From Arachis hypogaea (taxonomy: Eukaryota; Streptophyta; Magnoliopsida; Fabales; Fabaceae), in the NCBI RefSeq assembly GCF_003086295.3, contig NC_092045.1:22666890-22730889 (forward strand): a stretch of 64,000 nucleotides of DNA, written 5' to 3'. This document shows, piece after piece, positions 49,001 through 60,045 of this stretch (positions within the stretch are counted from its first letter, which is position 1; each line of letters opens with the position of its first letter). Under the pieces are notes generated by a model. The model worked only from the letters and a program-made list of their open reading frames with translations. It searched no databases and was not told where the DNA came from. The translations under genes and the position numbers were made by a program.

Positions 49001-49039
49001 ATACCCCTCTGTAGCAGATTTATCAACGTTTTCCCTTAG
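46015..49039 (-). CDS. Ulp1-type (C48) cysteine protease gene, 5' end lost
   Basis: Multi-exon minus-strand gene for a SUMO-protease-like C48 peptidase. Recognisable exons (descending) include 49039-49011, near 48931-48878, 48300-48262, 48179-48085, 47955-47896, 47798-47333, 47241-47155, 47031-46903, 46809-46675, 46520-46440, 46360-46265 and the last, ending at TAA 46015. The triad is present: His in CHSGHWWLWLINT, Asp in CQILDPLHKK, Cys in YDCAIYVMKWLELIEPENIK. The C-terminus reads EEVDHYRVEYASRILF. Exon 47798-47333 encodes an acidic linker and predicted coiled coil (LLEQLDDLVQKLAS). No stop occurs inside the exons I translated. The 5' exons lie beyond the element inserted at 49040, so the annotated start is missing. 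Confidence 0.82.
46565..48834 (-). repeat. GGGTGTAT core repeats, 23-bp spacing, sense to Ulp1 gene
   Basis: On the plus strand these read TACACCC at 46565, 46588, 46611; 47076, 47099, 47122; 48016, 48039, 48062; 48335, 48358; 48691, 48714, 48737, a weak unit near 48760, 48782, 48805 and 48828. Spacing is 23 bp nearly throughout. Linkers are partly conserved (CAACTGAATGGACAATA). All clusters lie in introns of the protease gene. Confidence 0.92.
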
Positions 49040-50824
49040 TGATAAGCGGATAATTTATACGCTTTTTGGCATTATTTTTAGGTAGTTTTTAGTAAGTTCA
49101 AGCTACTTTTAGGGATGTTTTCATTAGTTTTTATGTTAAATTCACATTTCTGGACTTTACTATAAGTTTGTGTGTTTTTCTGTGATTTCAAGTAATTTCT
49201 GGCTGAAATTAAGGGACTTGAGCAAAACTCTGCAAAAGGCTGACAAAAGGACTGCTGATGCTGTTGGAATCTGACCTCCCTGCACTCGAAATGGATTTTC
49301 TGGAGCTACAGAACTCCAAATGGCGCGCTTTTAACGAAATTGGAAAGTAGATATCCAGAGCTTTCCAGCAATATATAATAGTCCATACTTTATTCGGAAA
49401 TTGACGACGTAACTTGGCGTTGAACGCCAAGTACATGCTGCTGTCTGGAGTTAAACACCAGAAACACGTCATGATCCGGAGTTGAACGCCCAAAACACGT
49501 TATAACTTGGCGTTCAACTCTAAGAAAAGCCTCAGCTCGTGGATAGATCAAGCTCAGCCCAAACATACACCAAGTGGGCCCCGGAAGTAGATTTATGCAT
49601 CAATTACTTACTCGTGTAAACCCTAGTAGCTAGTTTAGTATAAATAAGACTTTTTACTAGTGTATTAGTCGTCTTTTGACCACGTTTCATCTTTGGTCTC
49701 AGTTTTGTTTTATTCTTCATCTTAAGAGGCTATTGATCACGTTTTAGGGGGCTGGCCATTCGGCCATGCCTGAACCTTTCACTTATGTATTTTCAACGGT
49801 GGAGTTTTTACACACCATATATTAAGGGTGTGGAGCTTTGCTGTACCTCAAGTTTCAATACAATTACTATTACTTTCTATTCAATTCTCTTTTATTCTTA
49901 TTCCAAGATATACGTTGCACAACACTTTGATGAATGTGATGATCCGTGACACTCATCATCATTCTCACCTATGAATGCGCGTGATTGACAACCACTTCCG
50001 TTCTACTCTAGGCCGGGCGTATATCTCTTAGATTCCCCAACAGAATTTTTGTGGTATAAGCTAGATAGATGGCGGCATTCATGGGGATCCGGAAAGTCTA
50101 ACCTTGTCTGTGGTATTCCAAGTAGGATCTCGGGAATCCGAAAAGTCTAACCTTGTCTGTGGTATTCCGAGTAGGATTCCGGTATTGAATGACTGTGACG
50201 AGCTTCAAACTCCTGAAGGCTGGGCGTGATGACAAATGCAAAAGAATCAATGGATTCTACTCCAACCTGATTGAGAACCGACAGATGATTAGCCGTGCTG
50301 TGACAGAGCATTTGGACCATTTTCACTGAGAGGATGGGATGTAGCTATCAACAAGGGTGATGCCTCCAGACGATTAGCCGTGCAGTGACAGCGCATAGGA
50401 CCATTTTCCCGAGAGGATTAAAAGTAGCCGTTGATGATGGTGATTCCCAACATACAGCTTACCATGGAAAGGAGTAAGAAGGATTGGATGAGAGCAATAA
50501 GAAAGTAGAGATTCGAAAGGATTCTAGCATCTCCACACGCCTATCTGAAATTCCCACTATTGATTTACATAAGTATTTCTATCCCTTTTTATTTTATTTA
50601 TCTTTTAAATTATCTAATCCAATTACATTTGACCCTATGAATCCACTTAACTGAGATTTACAAGGTGACCATAGCTTGCTTCATACCAACAATCTCTGTG
50701 GGATCGACCCTTACTCACGTAAGGTATTACTTGGATGACCCAGTACACTTGCTGGTTAAGTTGAATGGAGTTGTGAGCTTCTCTACCAGTGCCTGGAACT
50801 CTTTTATCACAATTTCGTCCACCA
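49040..50824 (+). repeat. 5' LTR of element 2
   Basis: 1785 bp, TGATAAGCGG...TTCGTCCACCA, clearly diverged from the element 1 LTRs. It contains a partial internal duplication (TCCGGAAAGTCTAACCTTGT near 50090 and 50140) and TTGGCGTTGAACGCCAAG-type palindromes near 49413. Confidence 0.88.
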
Positions 50825-50830
50825 TATTTT

Positions 50831-50847
50831 TGGCGCCGTTGCCGGGG
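50831..50847 (+). promoter_or_regulatory. Primer-binding site of element 2
   Basis: TGGCGCCGTTGCCGGGG, 6 bp after the LTR, the same type as in element 1 and (on the minus strand) at 62113-62129. Confidence 0.85.
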
Positions 50848-50924
50848 ATTGTTCGAGTATGGACAACTGACGGTTCATATTGTTGCTCAGATTAGGTAAT
50901 TTTCTTTTCAAAAAATCTTTTTCA

Positions 50925-52250
50925 AAATTTTTCTTTTCTTTTTCGTTTTTCTAATAATGTTTTTCGAAAAAAATTAAAGAAAATACAAAAAAATTCATAA
51001 AATCATAAAAACCAAAAATATTTTGTATTTCTTGTTTGAGTCTTGAGTCAATTTTTAAGTTTGGTGTCAATTGCATGCTTTAAAAATTTTTCTTGCATTT
51101 TTCGAAAATCTCATGCATTCATAGTGTTCTTCATGATCTTCAAGTTGTTCTTGACAAGTCTTCTTGTTTGATCTTGATGATTTCTTGTTTTGTGTTGTTT
51201 GTTGTTTTTCATGTGCATTTTTCGTTTGTTAGAGTCCATGCATTAAAGATTTCTAAGTTTGGTGTCTTGCATGTTTTCTTTGCATCAAAATTTTTTTAAA
51301 AATATGTTCTTGATGTTCATCATGATCTTCAAAGTGTTCTTGGTGTTCATCTTGACATTCATAGTGTTCTTGCATGCATCATGTGTTTTGATCCAAAATT
51401 TTCATGTTTTGGGTCATGTTTGTGTTTTTCTCTCTCATAATTAAAATATTCAAAAATAAAAAATATCTTTTCCTTATTTTTCTCCAAATTTTCGAAAATT
51501 TGAGTTGACTTAGTCAAAAATTTTCAAAATTAGTTGTTTCTTACAAGTCAAGTCAAATTTTCAATTTTAAAAATCTTATCTTTTCAAAATCTTTTTCAAA
51601 AATTATATCTTTTTCATTTTTTTTATTTTTCGAAAATTTCAAAAATTCTTTTTCAAAATATTTTTCAAAATCTTTTTCTTATCTTTATATCATATTTTCG
51701 AAAATTAGCTAACAATTAATGTGATTGATTCAAAAATTTGAAGTTTGTTACTTTCTTGTTAAGAAAGGTTCAATCTTTAAGTTCTAGAATCTTATCTTGT
51801 AGTTTCTTGTTAGTGAAATAAGTAATTTCAAATTTTTGAATTAAATCTTTTTATCTTTTATCTTATCTTTTTCAAAAATTTTATCTTTTTCAAAATTTGA
51901 TTACAAAATATCTTATCTAACTTCTTATCTTCTTATCTTTTTAAAATTTTGATTTTAATTTCTTTTTCAACTAACTCTTTGACTTTTTGTTTGTTTCTTA
52001 TCTTTTTCAAAACCACCTAACTACTTTTCCCTCTCTAATTTTCGAAAATATCTCACCTCTCTTTCAAAAAAATTCTTTTTTGTTTTAAATTTTAATTTTA
52101 ATCTTATCTTATCTCTAATTTTCGAAAATTACTAACACCTTTTTAAAATTATTTTTGAATTCTCCCTCTCTTTTCTTATTCTATTTAATTAATTATTTAC
52201 TAACACTTCTCTTCACCTCTCTTCATCTAAAAATCCGAACATAATCTATC
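50925..52250 (+). other. Element 2 leader, low-complexity, no gene
   Basis: T-rich untranslated leader full of TTTTCAAAATCTTTTTC and ATTTTCGAAAAT words. AAGTTTGGTG occurs at 51057 and 51255. Small Phe-rich ORFs here are compositional. Confidence 0.7.
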
Positions 52251-52356
52251 CCTTGTGTTTGGATTCTTCACTCTTTCTTCTTCTACTAACATAAAGGAAT
52301 CTCTATACTGTGACATAGAGGATTCCTCTTTCTTTTCTTGTTTTCTTCTCTTTCAT

Positions 52357-54531
52357 ATGAGCAGGAACAAGGATAAAGGCACTCTTGTTGAAATTGATCC
52401 AGAACCTGAAAGGACTCTGAAGAAAAAATTAAGAGAAGCTAAGTTACAACAATCTAAAGGTAACCTTTCAGAAACATTAGAACAAGAGAAGGAGATGGCA
52501 GCCAAAAATAATAATAATGCAAGGAGAATTCTTGGTGACTTTACAAAGCCAACATCCAAATTTGATGGAAGAAGCATCTCCATTCCTGCCATTGGAGCCA
52601 ATAACTTTGAGCTTAAGCCTCAACTAGTTGCTTTAATGCAACAAAACTGCAAGTTTTATGGACTTCCATCTGAAGATCCTTATCAGTTTTTAACTGAGTT
52701 CTTGCAGATCTGTGAGACTGTAAAGACGAATGGAGTTGATCCTGAAGTCTACAGACTCATGCTTTTCCCTTTTGTTGTAAGAGACAGAGCTAGAATATGG
52801 TTGGATTCACAACCCAAGGATAGCCTGGACTCCTGGGATAAGCTGGTCACTGCCTTCTTGGATAAATTCTTTCCTCCTCAAAAGCTGAGCAAGCTTAGAG
52901 TGGATGTTCAAACCTTCAAACAAAAAGATGGTGAATCCCTCTATGAAGCTTGGGAAAGATACAAGCATCTAACCAAAAGATGTCCATCTGACATGTTTCC
53001 AGAATGGACCATATTAGATATATTCTATTATGGCCTATCTGAATTTTCGAAAATGTCATTGGACCATTCTGCAGGTGGATCTATTCACCTAAAGAAAACG
53101 CCTGAAGTGGCTCAAGAACTCATTGACATGGTTGCAAACAACCAATTCATGTACACTTCTGAGAGGAATTCCGTGAATAATAGGATACCTCAGAAGAAAG
53201 GAGTTCTCGAAATTGATGCTCTGAATACCATATTGGCTCAGAACAAAGTGTTGACTCAGCACGTCAACATGATTTCTCAAAGTCTGAATGGATGGCAAAA
53301 TGCATCCAATAGTACTAAAGAGGCAGCTTCTGAAGAAGCTTATGATCCTGAGAACCCTGCAATGGCAGAGGTTAATTACATGGGTGAACCTTATGGAAAC
53401 ACCTATAACTCATCATGGAGAAATCATCCAAATTTCTCATGGAAGGATCAACAAAAGCCTCAACAAGGCTTTAACAATGGTGGACGCAATAGGCTGAGCA
53501 ATAGCAAGCCTTTTCCATAATCTTCTCAGCAACAGACAGAGAATTCTGAACAAAACACTTCTAATTTAGCCAATCTAGTCTCTGATCTGTCAAAGGCCAC
53601 TTTCAGTTTCATGAGTGAAACAAGATCCTCCATTAGAAATCTGGAGGCATAAGTGGGCCAGCTGAGTAAGAAAGTCATTGAAACTCCTCCCAGTATTCTC
53701 CCAAGCAATACAGAAGAGAATCCAAAAGGAGAGTGCAAGGCCATTGATATAATCAATATGGCCGAATGCACAAGGGATGAGGAGGATGAAAATCCTAGTG
53801 AGGAAGACCTCCTGGGACGTCCCTCAAGCAAGAAGGAGTTTCCTATCAAGGATCCAAAGGAATCTGAGGCTCATATAGAGACCATAGAGATTCCATTAAA
53901 TCTTCTTCTGCCATTCATGAGCTCTGAAGACTGTTCTTCCTCTGAAGAGGATGAAGATGTGACTGGAGAGCAAGTTGCTCAATATTTAGGAGCTATCATG
54001 AAGCTGAATGCCAAGTTGTTTGGTAATGAGACTTGGGAAAGTGAACCTCCCTTGCTCATTAGTGAACTAGATACCTGGATTCAGCAAATTTTACCTCAAA
54101 AGAAACAAGATCTTGGAAAATTCTTAATACCTTGTACCATAGGCACCATGACCTTTGGAAAAGCTCTATGTGATCTGGGGTCAGGGATAAATCTTATGTC
54201 ACTCTTTGTAATGGAGAAGCTGGGGATCATTGAGGTACAACCTGCCTTGTTCTCATTACAATTGGCAGACAAGTCATTGAGACAAGCTTATGGAATAGTG
54301 GAGGACGTGTTAGTAAAGGTTGAAGGCCTTTACATCCCTGCTGATTTCATAATCTTAGACACTAGGAAGGAAGAGGATGAATGCATCATCCTTGGAAGAC
54401 CTTTCCTAGCTACAGCAGGAGCTGTGATAGATGTCAACAGAGGCGAAATAGTCCTTCAATTGAATGGGGACTACCTTGTGTTTAAAGCACATAGCCATCC
54501 CTCTGTGACAAAAGAGAGTAAGCATGAATAG
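52357..54531 (+). pseudogene. Athila-type gag-protease, element 2, two stops
   Basis: Same organisation as in element 1: MSRNKDKGTLVEIDPEPERT start, retrotransposon gag domain (FELKPQLVALMQQN, LMLFPFVVRDRARIWLDSQP, SLYEAWERYKHLTKRCP), acidic linker and pepsin-like protease (FLIPCTIGTMTFGKALCDLG; DLGSG at the active-site position; CIILGRPFLATAGAVIDV). The frame is continuous over 725 codons except for TAA at 53518 and TAA at 53650. A longer ORF start at 52255 is probably leader; the ATG at 52357 matches element 1. No reverse transcriptase or integrase follows. Confidence 0.9.
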
Positions 54532-54576
54532 CTTCTCTCAGTTTAGAGTCAAGAAGAGCCCCCACAGTCAAACTCA

Positions 54577-54653
54577 AAGTTTGGTGCTGGGAGGCCACAA
54601 CCAAAACTCTAAGTTTGGTGTTAAGACCCCATATCCAAACTCTAAGTTTGGTG
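54577..54653 (+). repeat. Three AAGTTTGGTG repeats, element 2
   Basis: Copies at 54577, 54611 and 54644, directly after the gag-protease ORF, in the same place as the three copies in element 1. Confidence 0.85.
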
Positions 54654-54904
54654 TTGGGACTATACAACATTGACCTGATCACCTTTGTGGCTCCATGAGA
54701 GCACACTGTCAAGCTATTGACATTAAAGAAGCGCTTGTTGGGAGGCAACCCAATTTTATTTATCTAATTTTTATTTTATTTTATTTTATTGTTATTTTGT
54801 GTTTTATTAGGTACATGATCATGAGGAGTCATGAAAAAATCATAAAAATTAAAAACAGAATCAAAAATAGCAGAAGAAAAATCACACCCTGGAGGAAGCA
54901 CAGA

Positions 54905-55145
54905 CTGGCGTTCAACGCCAGTAAGAAGCATCTGGCTGGCGTTCAACGCTAGAACAGAGCATGAATTTGGCGCTGAACGCCAGAAACAAGCAACATTTTG
55001 GCGTTTGAACGCCAGGAATGTGCCTAGAGGAAAAGCTGGCGCTGAATGCCAGTAACAAGCATGAAACTGGCGTTCGACGCCAGAAACATGCTTTACATGG
55101 GCGTTGAACGCCCAGAATGTGCACCACTCGGCGTTTAAATGCCAG
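54905..55145 (+). repeat. Palindromic GGCGTTcAACGCC array, 8 units, 31-bp period
   Basis: GGCG cores at 54907, 54938, 54969, 55000, 55038, 55069, 55100 and 55130; spacing is 31 bp except one 38 and one 30. Core sequence differs from element 1 (GTTCAACGCC versus GTTTAACGCC), with paired changes that keep some units palindromic. Confidence 0.9.
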
Positions 55146-55232
55146 AATGGTGTGCAAAGGCATTTTACATGCCTATTTGGTGCAGGGATGGAATTCCTTG
55201 ACACCTTAGGATCTGTGGACCCCACAGGACAC

Positions 55233-56779
55233 TGATGATTGGATTTTTGACGGTTTAGAATTTCTCAAATAAAATCTCGTTGCAAGTATAGTTTCTAAAC
55301 CAATCACTAATCCTTTCATACAAAAAGTTGTTTGTCACTAAAACAAACCCCTAAAATTTATAAACCGAAGTATTCAAACCTCGGGTCGTTCTCCCTAGGA
55401 ATTGTAATGAAGTGTTTTGTTATTGGTTGAGTTATCTTTGGGGTTTTGATAAGAGGCATGAAAGATAAATGGCAAGAAAGTAAACTAACGACTATAAAAG
55501 GCTCTTGGCAAGGTATTAAAATTAGAAGTTCTATCCTAGTTATCCTTCTCAATTGTGATGAGAATTGTCCATTGCTACCACTTAGTCAACCCTTACTAAA
55601 TAAAGGAAAGTCAAGTGGATGAATTGACTTGAGCCACAAGTCCTAGCCAACTCCCAAGGAAAGACTAGCTTTAGTGCACTCCAAACCAATTATTAATCTC
55701 TCCAATTACCAATCAACAGAGGAATTAGATAACTCAAGTGTCACTAATTACTCTACCTAGGCCAAGAGGAACAAAATCTATACTATATCTAGAGGAGGCA
55801 TTTCAACAAACACATAAAAGGCAATAAAAGTAAACAACATAAATTGCAAGAATTAAAGAGAGATCTAACTACAAAGGCAAGAGATCAACAATAGAAAAGC
55901 AAAGAAGAACAATTATTATGAATTACCTCTTATTGAATTGAAAGAAAATGGAAGGAACAATACTAGATCTACAACAAAGTATAAGAACAACATAAAGGAA
56001 ATTACAATAAAAGAATGGAAAAAGAATGAATCTAACAATAAGGAATTGAGATGTAGAAGTAGAAGAAAGCAAAGATTAAAACCTAGATCTAAGAACTAAT
56101 CCTAATCCTAATCCTAATTCTAGAGAGAAGTGAGAGCTTCTCTCTCTAGAAACTAATTCTAACTACTAAACTATGCTAATGGTAACTAGATATCTCATCC
56201 CTCTTCAATCCTTGACTTAAATAGCATCAGAAATGAGTTGGATTGGGCCTACAAGGCTCCTAAAACCGCTGGGGACGATTTCATTAAAGTGGGCCACGGA
56301 CAGAATCGGCACGCGCGCAAAGTGCGCGTGCGCGCCCCTGAACGCGAAGCAACATATGACAAAATTTATATCATTTCGAAGCCCCGGATGTTAGCTTTCC
56401 AACCCAACTAGAACCGCATCATTTGGACCTCTGTAGCTCAAGTTATGGTCGTTTAAGTGCGAAGAGGTCGGCTTGACAGCTTTCCGGTTCTTTCATTTCT
56501 TCATGAGTTCTCCAACTTTTCATGCTTCCTTTCTTCATTCCCTTGATCCAATCTTTGCCTCCTAAATCTGAAATCACTTAACAAACATATCAAGGCATCT
56601 AATAGAATCAAGGAGAATTAGATTTAGCTATTTTAAGTCCTAAAAAGCATGTTTTCACTCTTAAGCACAATTAAGGGTGAAGTTATAAAACCATGCTATT
56701 TCATTGAATAAATGTGGGTAAAAGGTTATAAAATCCCCTAAATTAAGCACAAGATAAACCCTCAAAATGGGGTTTGTCA
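55233..56779 (-). repeat. Family B LTR, left copy
   Basis: 1547 bp. On the minus strand it runs TGACAAACCCCATTTTG...CCAATCATCA. The purine tract AAGTGTGGGGAGGT (minus strand, 56793-56780) abuts it, identifying this as a 3' LTR. It differs from 62133-63681 at about 20 positions by eye. Confidence 0.88.
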
Positions 56780-57346
56780 ACCTCCCCACACTTAAACCAA
56801 GCATGTCCTCATGCTTAAACCAAGAATGAAGTAAGGGATGGCATTTATTCAATGGAAACTAACTAAATGCAATCTACCTATATGCAACTATCTAAATGAA
56901 TGCAATTGCTTGGTCAAAATAAATCAATCTCCAAGAAGCATATGTGCACAAGGGCTAAAGACTAACAAGTCTAATCCACAATTGAATAGAGTTATTAAAT
57001 ATTTTTACAAACTTGCATGAAAGGAGATGATCATTGGTGGAAACATGTAATTGAGCATCAAACCCTCACCGGATGTATTTGCACTCTATTCGCTCAAGTG
57101 TTTAGGGTTGATTCACTCAATTCTCTCCTAATCATGCTTTTTAAGATTTGTTTTTCTTCTAACAATCGACATATATTTCATGCATGCATACAAGTATCAT
57201 GAGGTCTTTTCTTTAGGTTGTAATGGGGCTAGGGTCAAGGTAGGATGCATATTTGGTTAAGTGAGTTTGAAATTTGAATCTTTGATAAGCTTAAACTTCC
57301 CACCTAACCTATGACATCCTATACAATTTCAAAATGGGGTTTGTCA
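55233..57346 (-). mobile_element. Family B LTR element, internally deleted
   Basis: Inserted in element 2 with a perfect 5-bp duplication GACAC (55228-55232, 57347-57351). It has one complete LTR (55233-56779), the adjacent polypurine side of the internal region (56780-57329) and then only the last 17 bp of the other LTR (CAAAATGGGGTTTGTCA, 57330-57346). The flanking element 2 sequence also shows a 28-bp tandem duplication (GACACCTTAGG...CCCCACAG then GACACCTCAGG...). The internal deletion removes all coding sequence. Confidence 0.75.
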
Positions 57347-57700
57347 GACACCTCAGGATCTGTGGACCCCACAGGATCCCCACCTACTATATTCCCACCT
57401 TACCTCCTAATCCTATTTTACTCTTCCCCATGTCACACTTCCCAAAAACCCTTCACCAATCACCTCAATCTCTCTTCCCAATCACCTATTCACCACTCAC
57501 ATCCACCCACTCTTCCCCATAAACCCCACCTACCTTCAAAATTCAAAAACATTTTCCCACCCAATCCCACCCTAAAATGGCCGAACCTACCCTCTCCCCT
57601 TTCCCTATATATACCCTTCCATTCTACTTCATTTTCACACAACACAACCCCCTCTTCCATACCTTGGCCGAACCTAACTACCCATTCCTCACTTTTTCAC
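57347..57700 (+). other. Element 2 sequence, C/T-rich leader fragment
   Basis: Colinear with element 1 at 37716-38030: CAGGATCTGTGGACCCCACAGG, then pyrimidine-rich sequence with CTATATATACCC and ATTTTCACACAACA. A 202-codon ORF through it is compositional. The right edge near 57.7 kb, where family B internal sequence begins, is approximate. Confidence 0.65.
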
Positions 57701-58624
57701 ATACTCATGCATTTCTTTTTCCTTTCACAACAGTTATGCATTGGTTTTATTGAGCTATACTTTGCTTTGAGGCATTTTGTCCCCTTTTTATTTCTTTCTT
57801 TTTCTTCTTTTTCTTTCTTTTTCTATTTTTTCTTTTTCTTTTCCATATTATTTTTCTTTTCTTTTTCTTTTGTTTCTCTCATTTTTTTTCTTTCTATATA
57901 CAAGAACCTCAATGCATAAGGTCTATACATTTGATCAATACATGAGCATCTACTCAATTCCCAATATTCTCAATAACAATACAAAATTACCCTTTTATTC
58001 ACCCAATGTCCCAAGGTTCCCATACTTGAATGATACTCACACACACTAGCCTAAGCTAATCAAAGATCCAAATAAGGACATTTATTGTTTTCCGCTTTAA
58101 GGCTTGTAATGTGCTAAAATTAAGAACAAGTGGGTTAATCGTAGGCTCAAAATTGGCTAACAAAGGAGAGTAAAAGGTAAGGCCATTTGGGTAAGTGAGC
58201 TAATGAAATGATGGCCTCAATCATATAAATGCATGAATACATAAAATAATGGAAATAAAGAATCAAACAAAGCAAAGATTACAATCATAGAAAGAGAATA
58301 ATGCATACAAGAATGGAAAATAAGTGGTTATAAGATGTAACCACACCATTAGGCTCAAATTTCAATTGCTTATGTTCTTAGCTCAAAAACATGATCCACA
58401 ATATATATATAATTCAAACAAGTTTTATGAAAAGTTTTCACTCAAATCAATTGAGGTGCCCTATAGATAGAAATCCTTGAAAAATTTCGTTATTTTGACT
58501 AAGCTTATTGTGTATATATATGCAAAATTAAGAAAATACAAGTAAAAATCCTAAAATCCTAGAATGAAATACAAAAGTGTTGGGATTAGAAATTTGTCAT
58601 CCAAAATCGCCGACCGGTCGGACG

Positions 58625-58638
58625 ACCTCCCCACACTT
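58625..58638 (-). repeat. Internal copy of the polypurine tract
   Basis: ACCTCCCCACACTT on the plus strand, identical to the 14-mer abutting the LTRs at 56780-56793 and 63682-63695. Confidence 0.75.
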
Positions 58639-59524
58639 AAAAGTTTGCACCGTCCTCGGTGCACTCAAAGATGAGCAGGGGGTATGGCGACTCTCCGGAT
58701 TGCTACGTGTTCTTAGTCTTGCTTCCGTTATTGCTCGTGGTGCATTCATCATGAAAATAAGAAATATAACACCATAAGATGAGAAGATATAAAAGCAAGG
58801 AAGCATACTTTGTTGGAATGAGGTAAATCACTAGAAATGAGTGAGTGAATTAGTGTGACATGAATGACAAATAAGTGTGTGAATTCTAAATTGCGCGGTT
58901 TAGAACACACATTAGCATAAAAGCTATGTCACAAAAGAAGCATGCACTTTACTCATTCTAGTATGCTTGAGATGCTCTAAGTGAACTTGTAAGGTAAGAC
59001 AAGCATTAAAGAAGCATGGAAGCATTCAAGCTAAAGCCTACGGATGCATATGATCATGAAACACAATGCATTAAGGTAAATGCACAACATCATCTATCAA
59101 GAGGTTGCCTAATCAAGGAAAAAAGATTCAAATTACATGGTGGCCAAATCATGCAATTCAAGAAGAGTTACAAGCTCGAAGGCAATTCTCATCACTTGGT
59201 ATTCTTAAAAGGTAAGCATGAAAAACTCAAGACCAAGTAGCAAAATATAACCTCAATCATAGGATCCAACAAAGATTATCTAAAAACATTAATGCTAAAT
59301 TAGCATTTAGGTAATAATGGGGGAGCAATGCATAGTAAACGAAGTCAATAATCCAACACTTCTGATGAAGAGAGAGAAAATAAAATGAAAACCATACTAA
59401 AACTAACTAAAATAAATGGTTATCCATGGTGTTTGGAAGTGTTGGATGAGGGGTAGGAGGAGGGAAGAAGAAAGGAGAAGGAAAGAAATGGAAAGAGGAG
59501 AAGAAAGGAAATGTGGTGTAGGAA

Positions 59525-59790
59525 GGGCATCCGCGCGTACGCACGCATGGCGCGCGCGCGCGGATGGTTTATTTCGAGAGTGGCGCGTACGCGTCATGTG
59601 CGCGTACGCGCAAGTGGGGTTGTGCCAAAGGCACAACGCGCGCACAGTGCGGGCCTAACTCTCGGGTTAATGCATGGAAGGTGGAACTTCTCAACCCACG
59701 CATACGCGTGCATGGCGTGCTCGCGTGGATGGTCGAAAATGCTCAATGTACGCGTACGCGTGCAGTGCGCGTACACGTAGATGGTGCTTT
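59525..59790. repeat. CpG-rich CGCGTACGCG-type module
   Basis: Words such as CGCGCGTACGCACGCATGG, TGTGCGCGTACGCGC and TGTACGCGTACGCGTG, with TGTGCCAAAGGCACAA and CTAACTCTC. Arrangement resembles 11335-11640 in a family A LTR. Arg-rich ORFs here are compositional. Confidence 0.75.
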
Positions 59791-60045
59791 GTTTTTCAAA
59801 AATTGTTGGTATATTTTTACACCAATCCAAGCATTCCAAACCTCCAAACAGCTACCAAAACACCATAAAACCTTATTTAACATACTAAACTATCAAATGC
59901 ACTTAACAAACTACCAAAACATGAAATTAAACTAATTCTACCCATATATACAAAAGAGAAAATGAAAAGATTTTACCATGGTGGGGTGTCTCCCACCTAG
60001 CACTTTTGTTTATTGTCCTTAAGTTGGACTTATGGGGAGCTCCTC

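Larger units (their letters stand above)
42115..49039 (+). mobile_element. FAR1/Ulp1 MULE-like unit, left part
   Basis: Two convergent genes, a FAR1-type transposase (42494-45548, plus) and an Ulp1-type protease (minus, from 49039 down to 46015), share the same intronic 23-bp repeat system and so look like one unit. MULEs carrying ULP-like genes are known in plants (Kaonashi-type). The left edge is approximate: 42137-42260 holds short inverted repeats (CATACAAG...CTTGTATG at 42150-42174) and a CG-rich patch that could be the terminal region. The right end is not seen because element 2 interrupts the protease gene at 49040. Without both ends, transposon status is inferred from gene content. 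Confidence 0.65.
49040..57700 (+). mobile_element. Athila-type LTR retrotransposon (element 2), 3' part missing
   Basis: Related to element 1 but clearly diverged. It has a 5' LTR (49040-50824), primer-binding site, gag-protease (52357-54531), AAGTTTGGTG repeats and a palindromic array (54905-55145). It is interrupted at 55233 by a family B element and resumes at 57347 with the GACACCTCAGGATCTGTGG segment that matches element 1 at 37716 onward. Homology fades near 57.7 kb; the 374-codon ORF and 3' LTR of its type are not in the window. The 5 bp before the LTR are CTTAG; the partner duplication would lie outside. The insertion lies in an exon of the Ulp1 gene. Confidence 0.85.

Noticed and set aside
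57311..57919. 202-codon plus-strand ORF with Pro/Ser and Phe runs
   Set aside because: It crosses the family B/element 2 junction and reads pyrimidine-rich leader and T-rich low-complexity DNA; no domain.
59416..59935. Overlapping Arg-rich ORFs on both strands
   Set aside because: They come from the CpG-rich CGCGTACGCG module, which is open in many frames; no conserved protein features.
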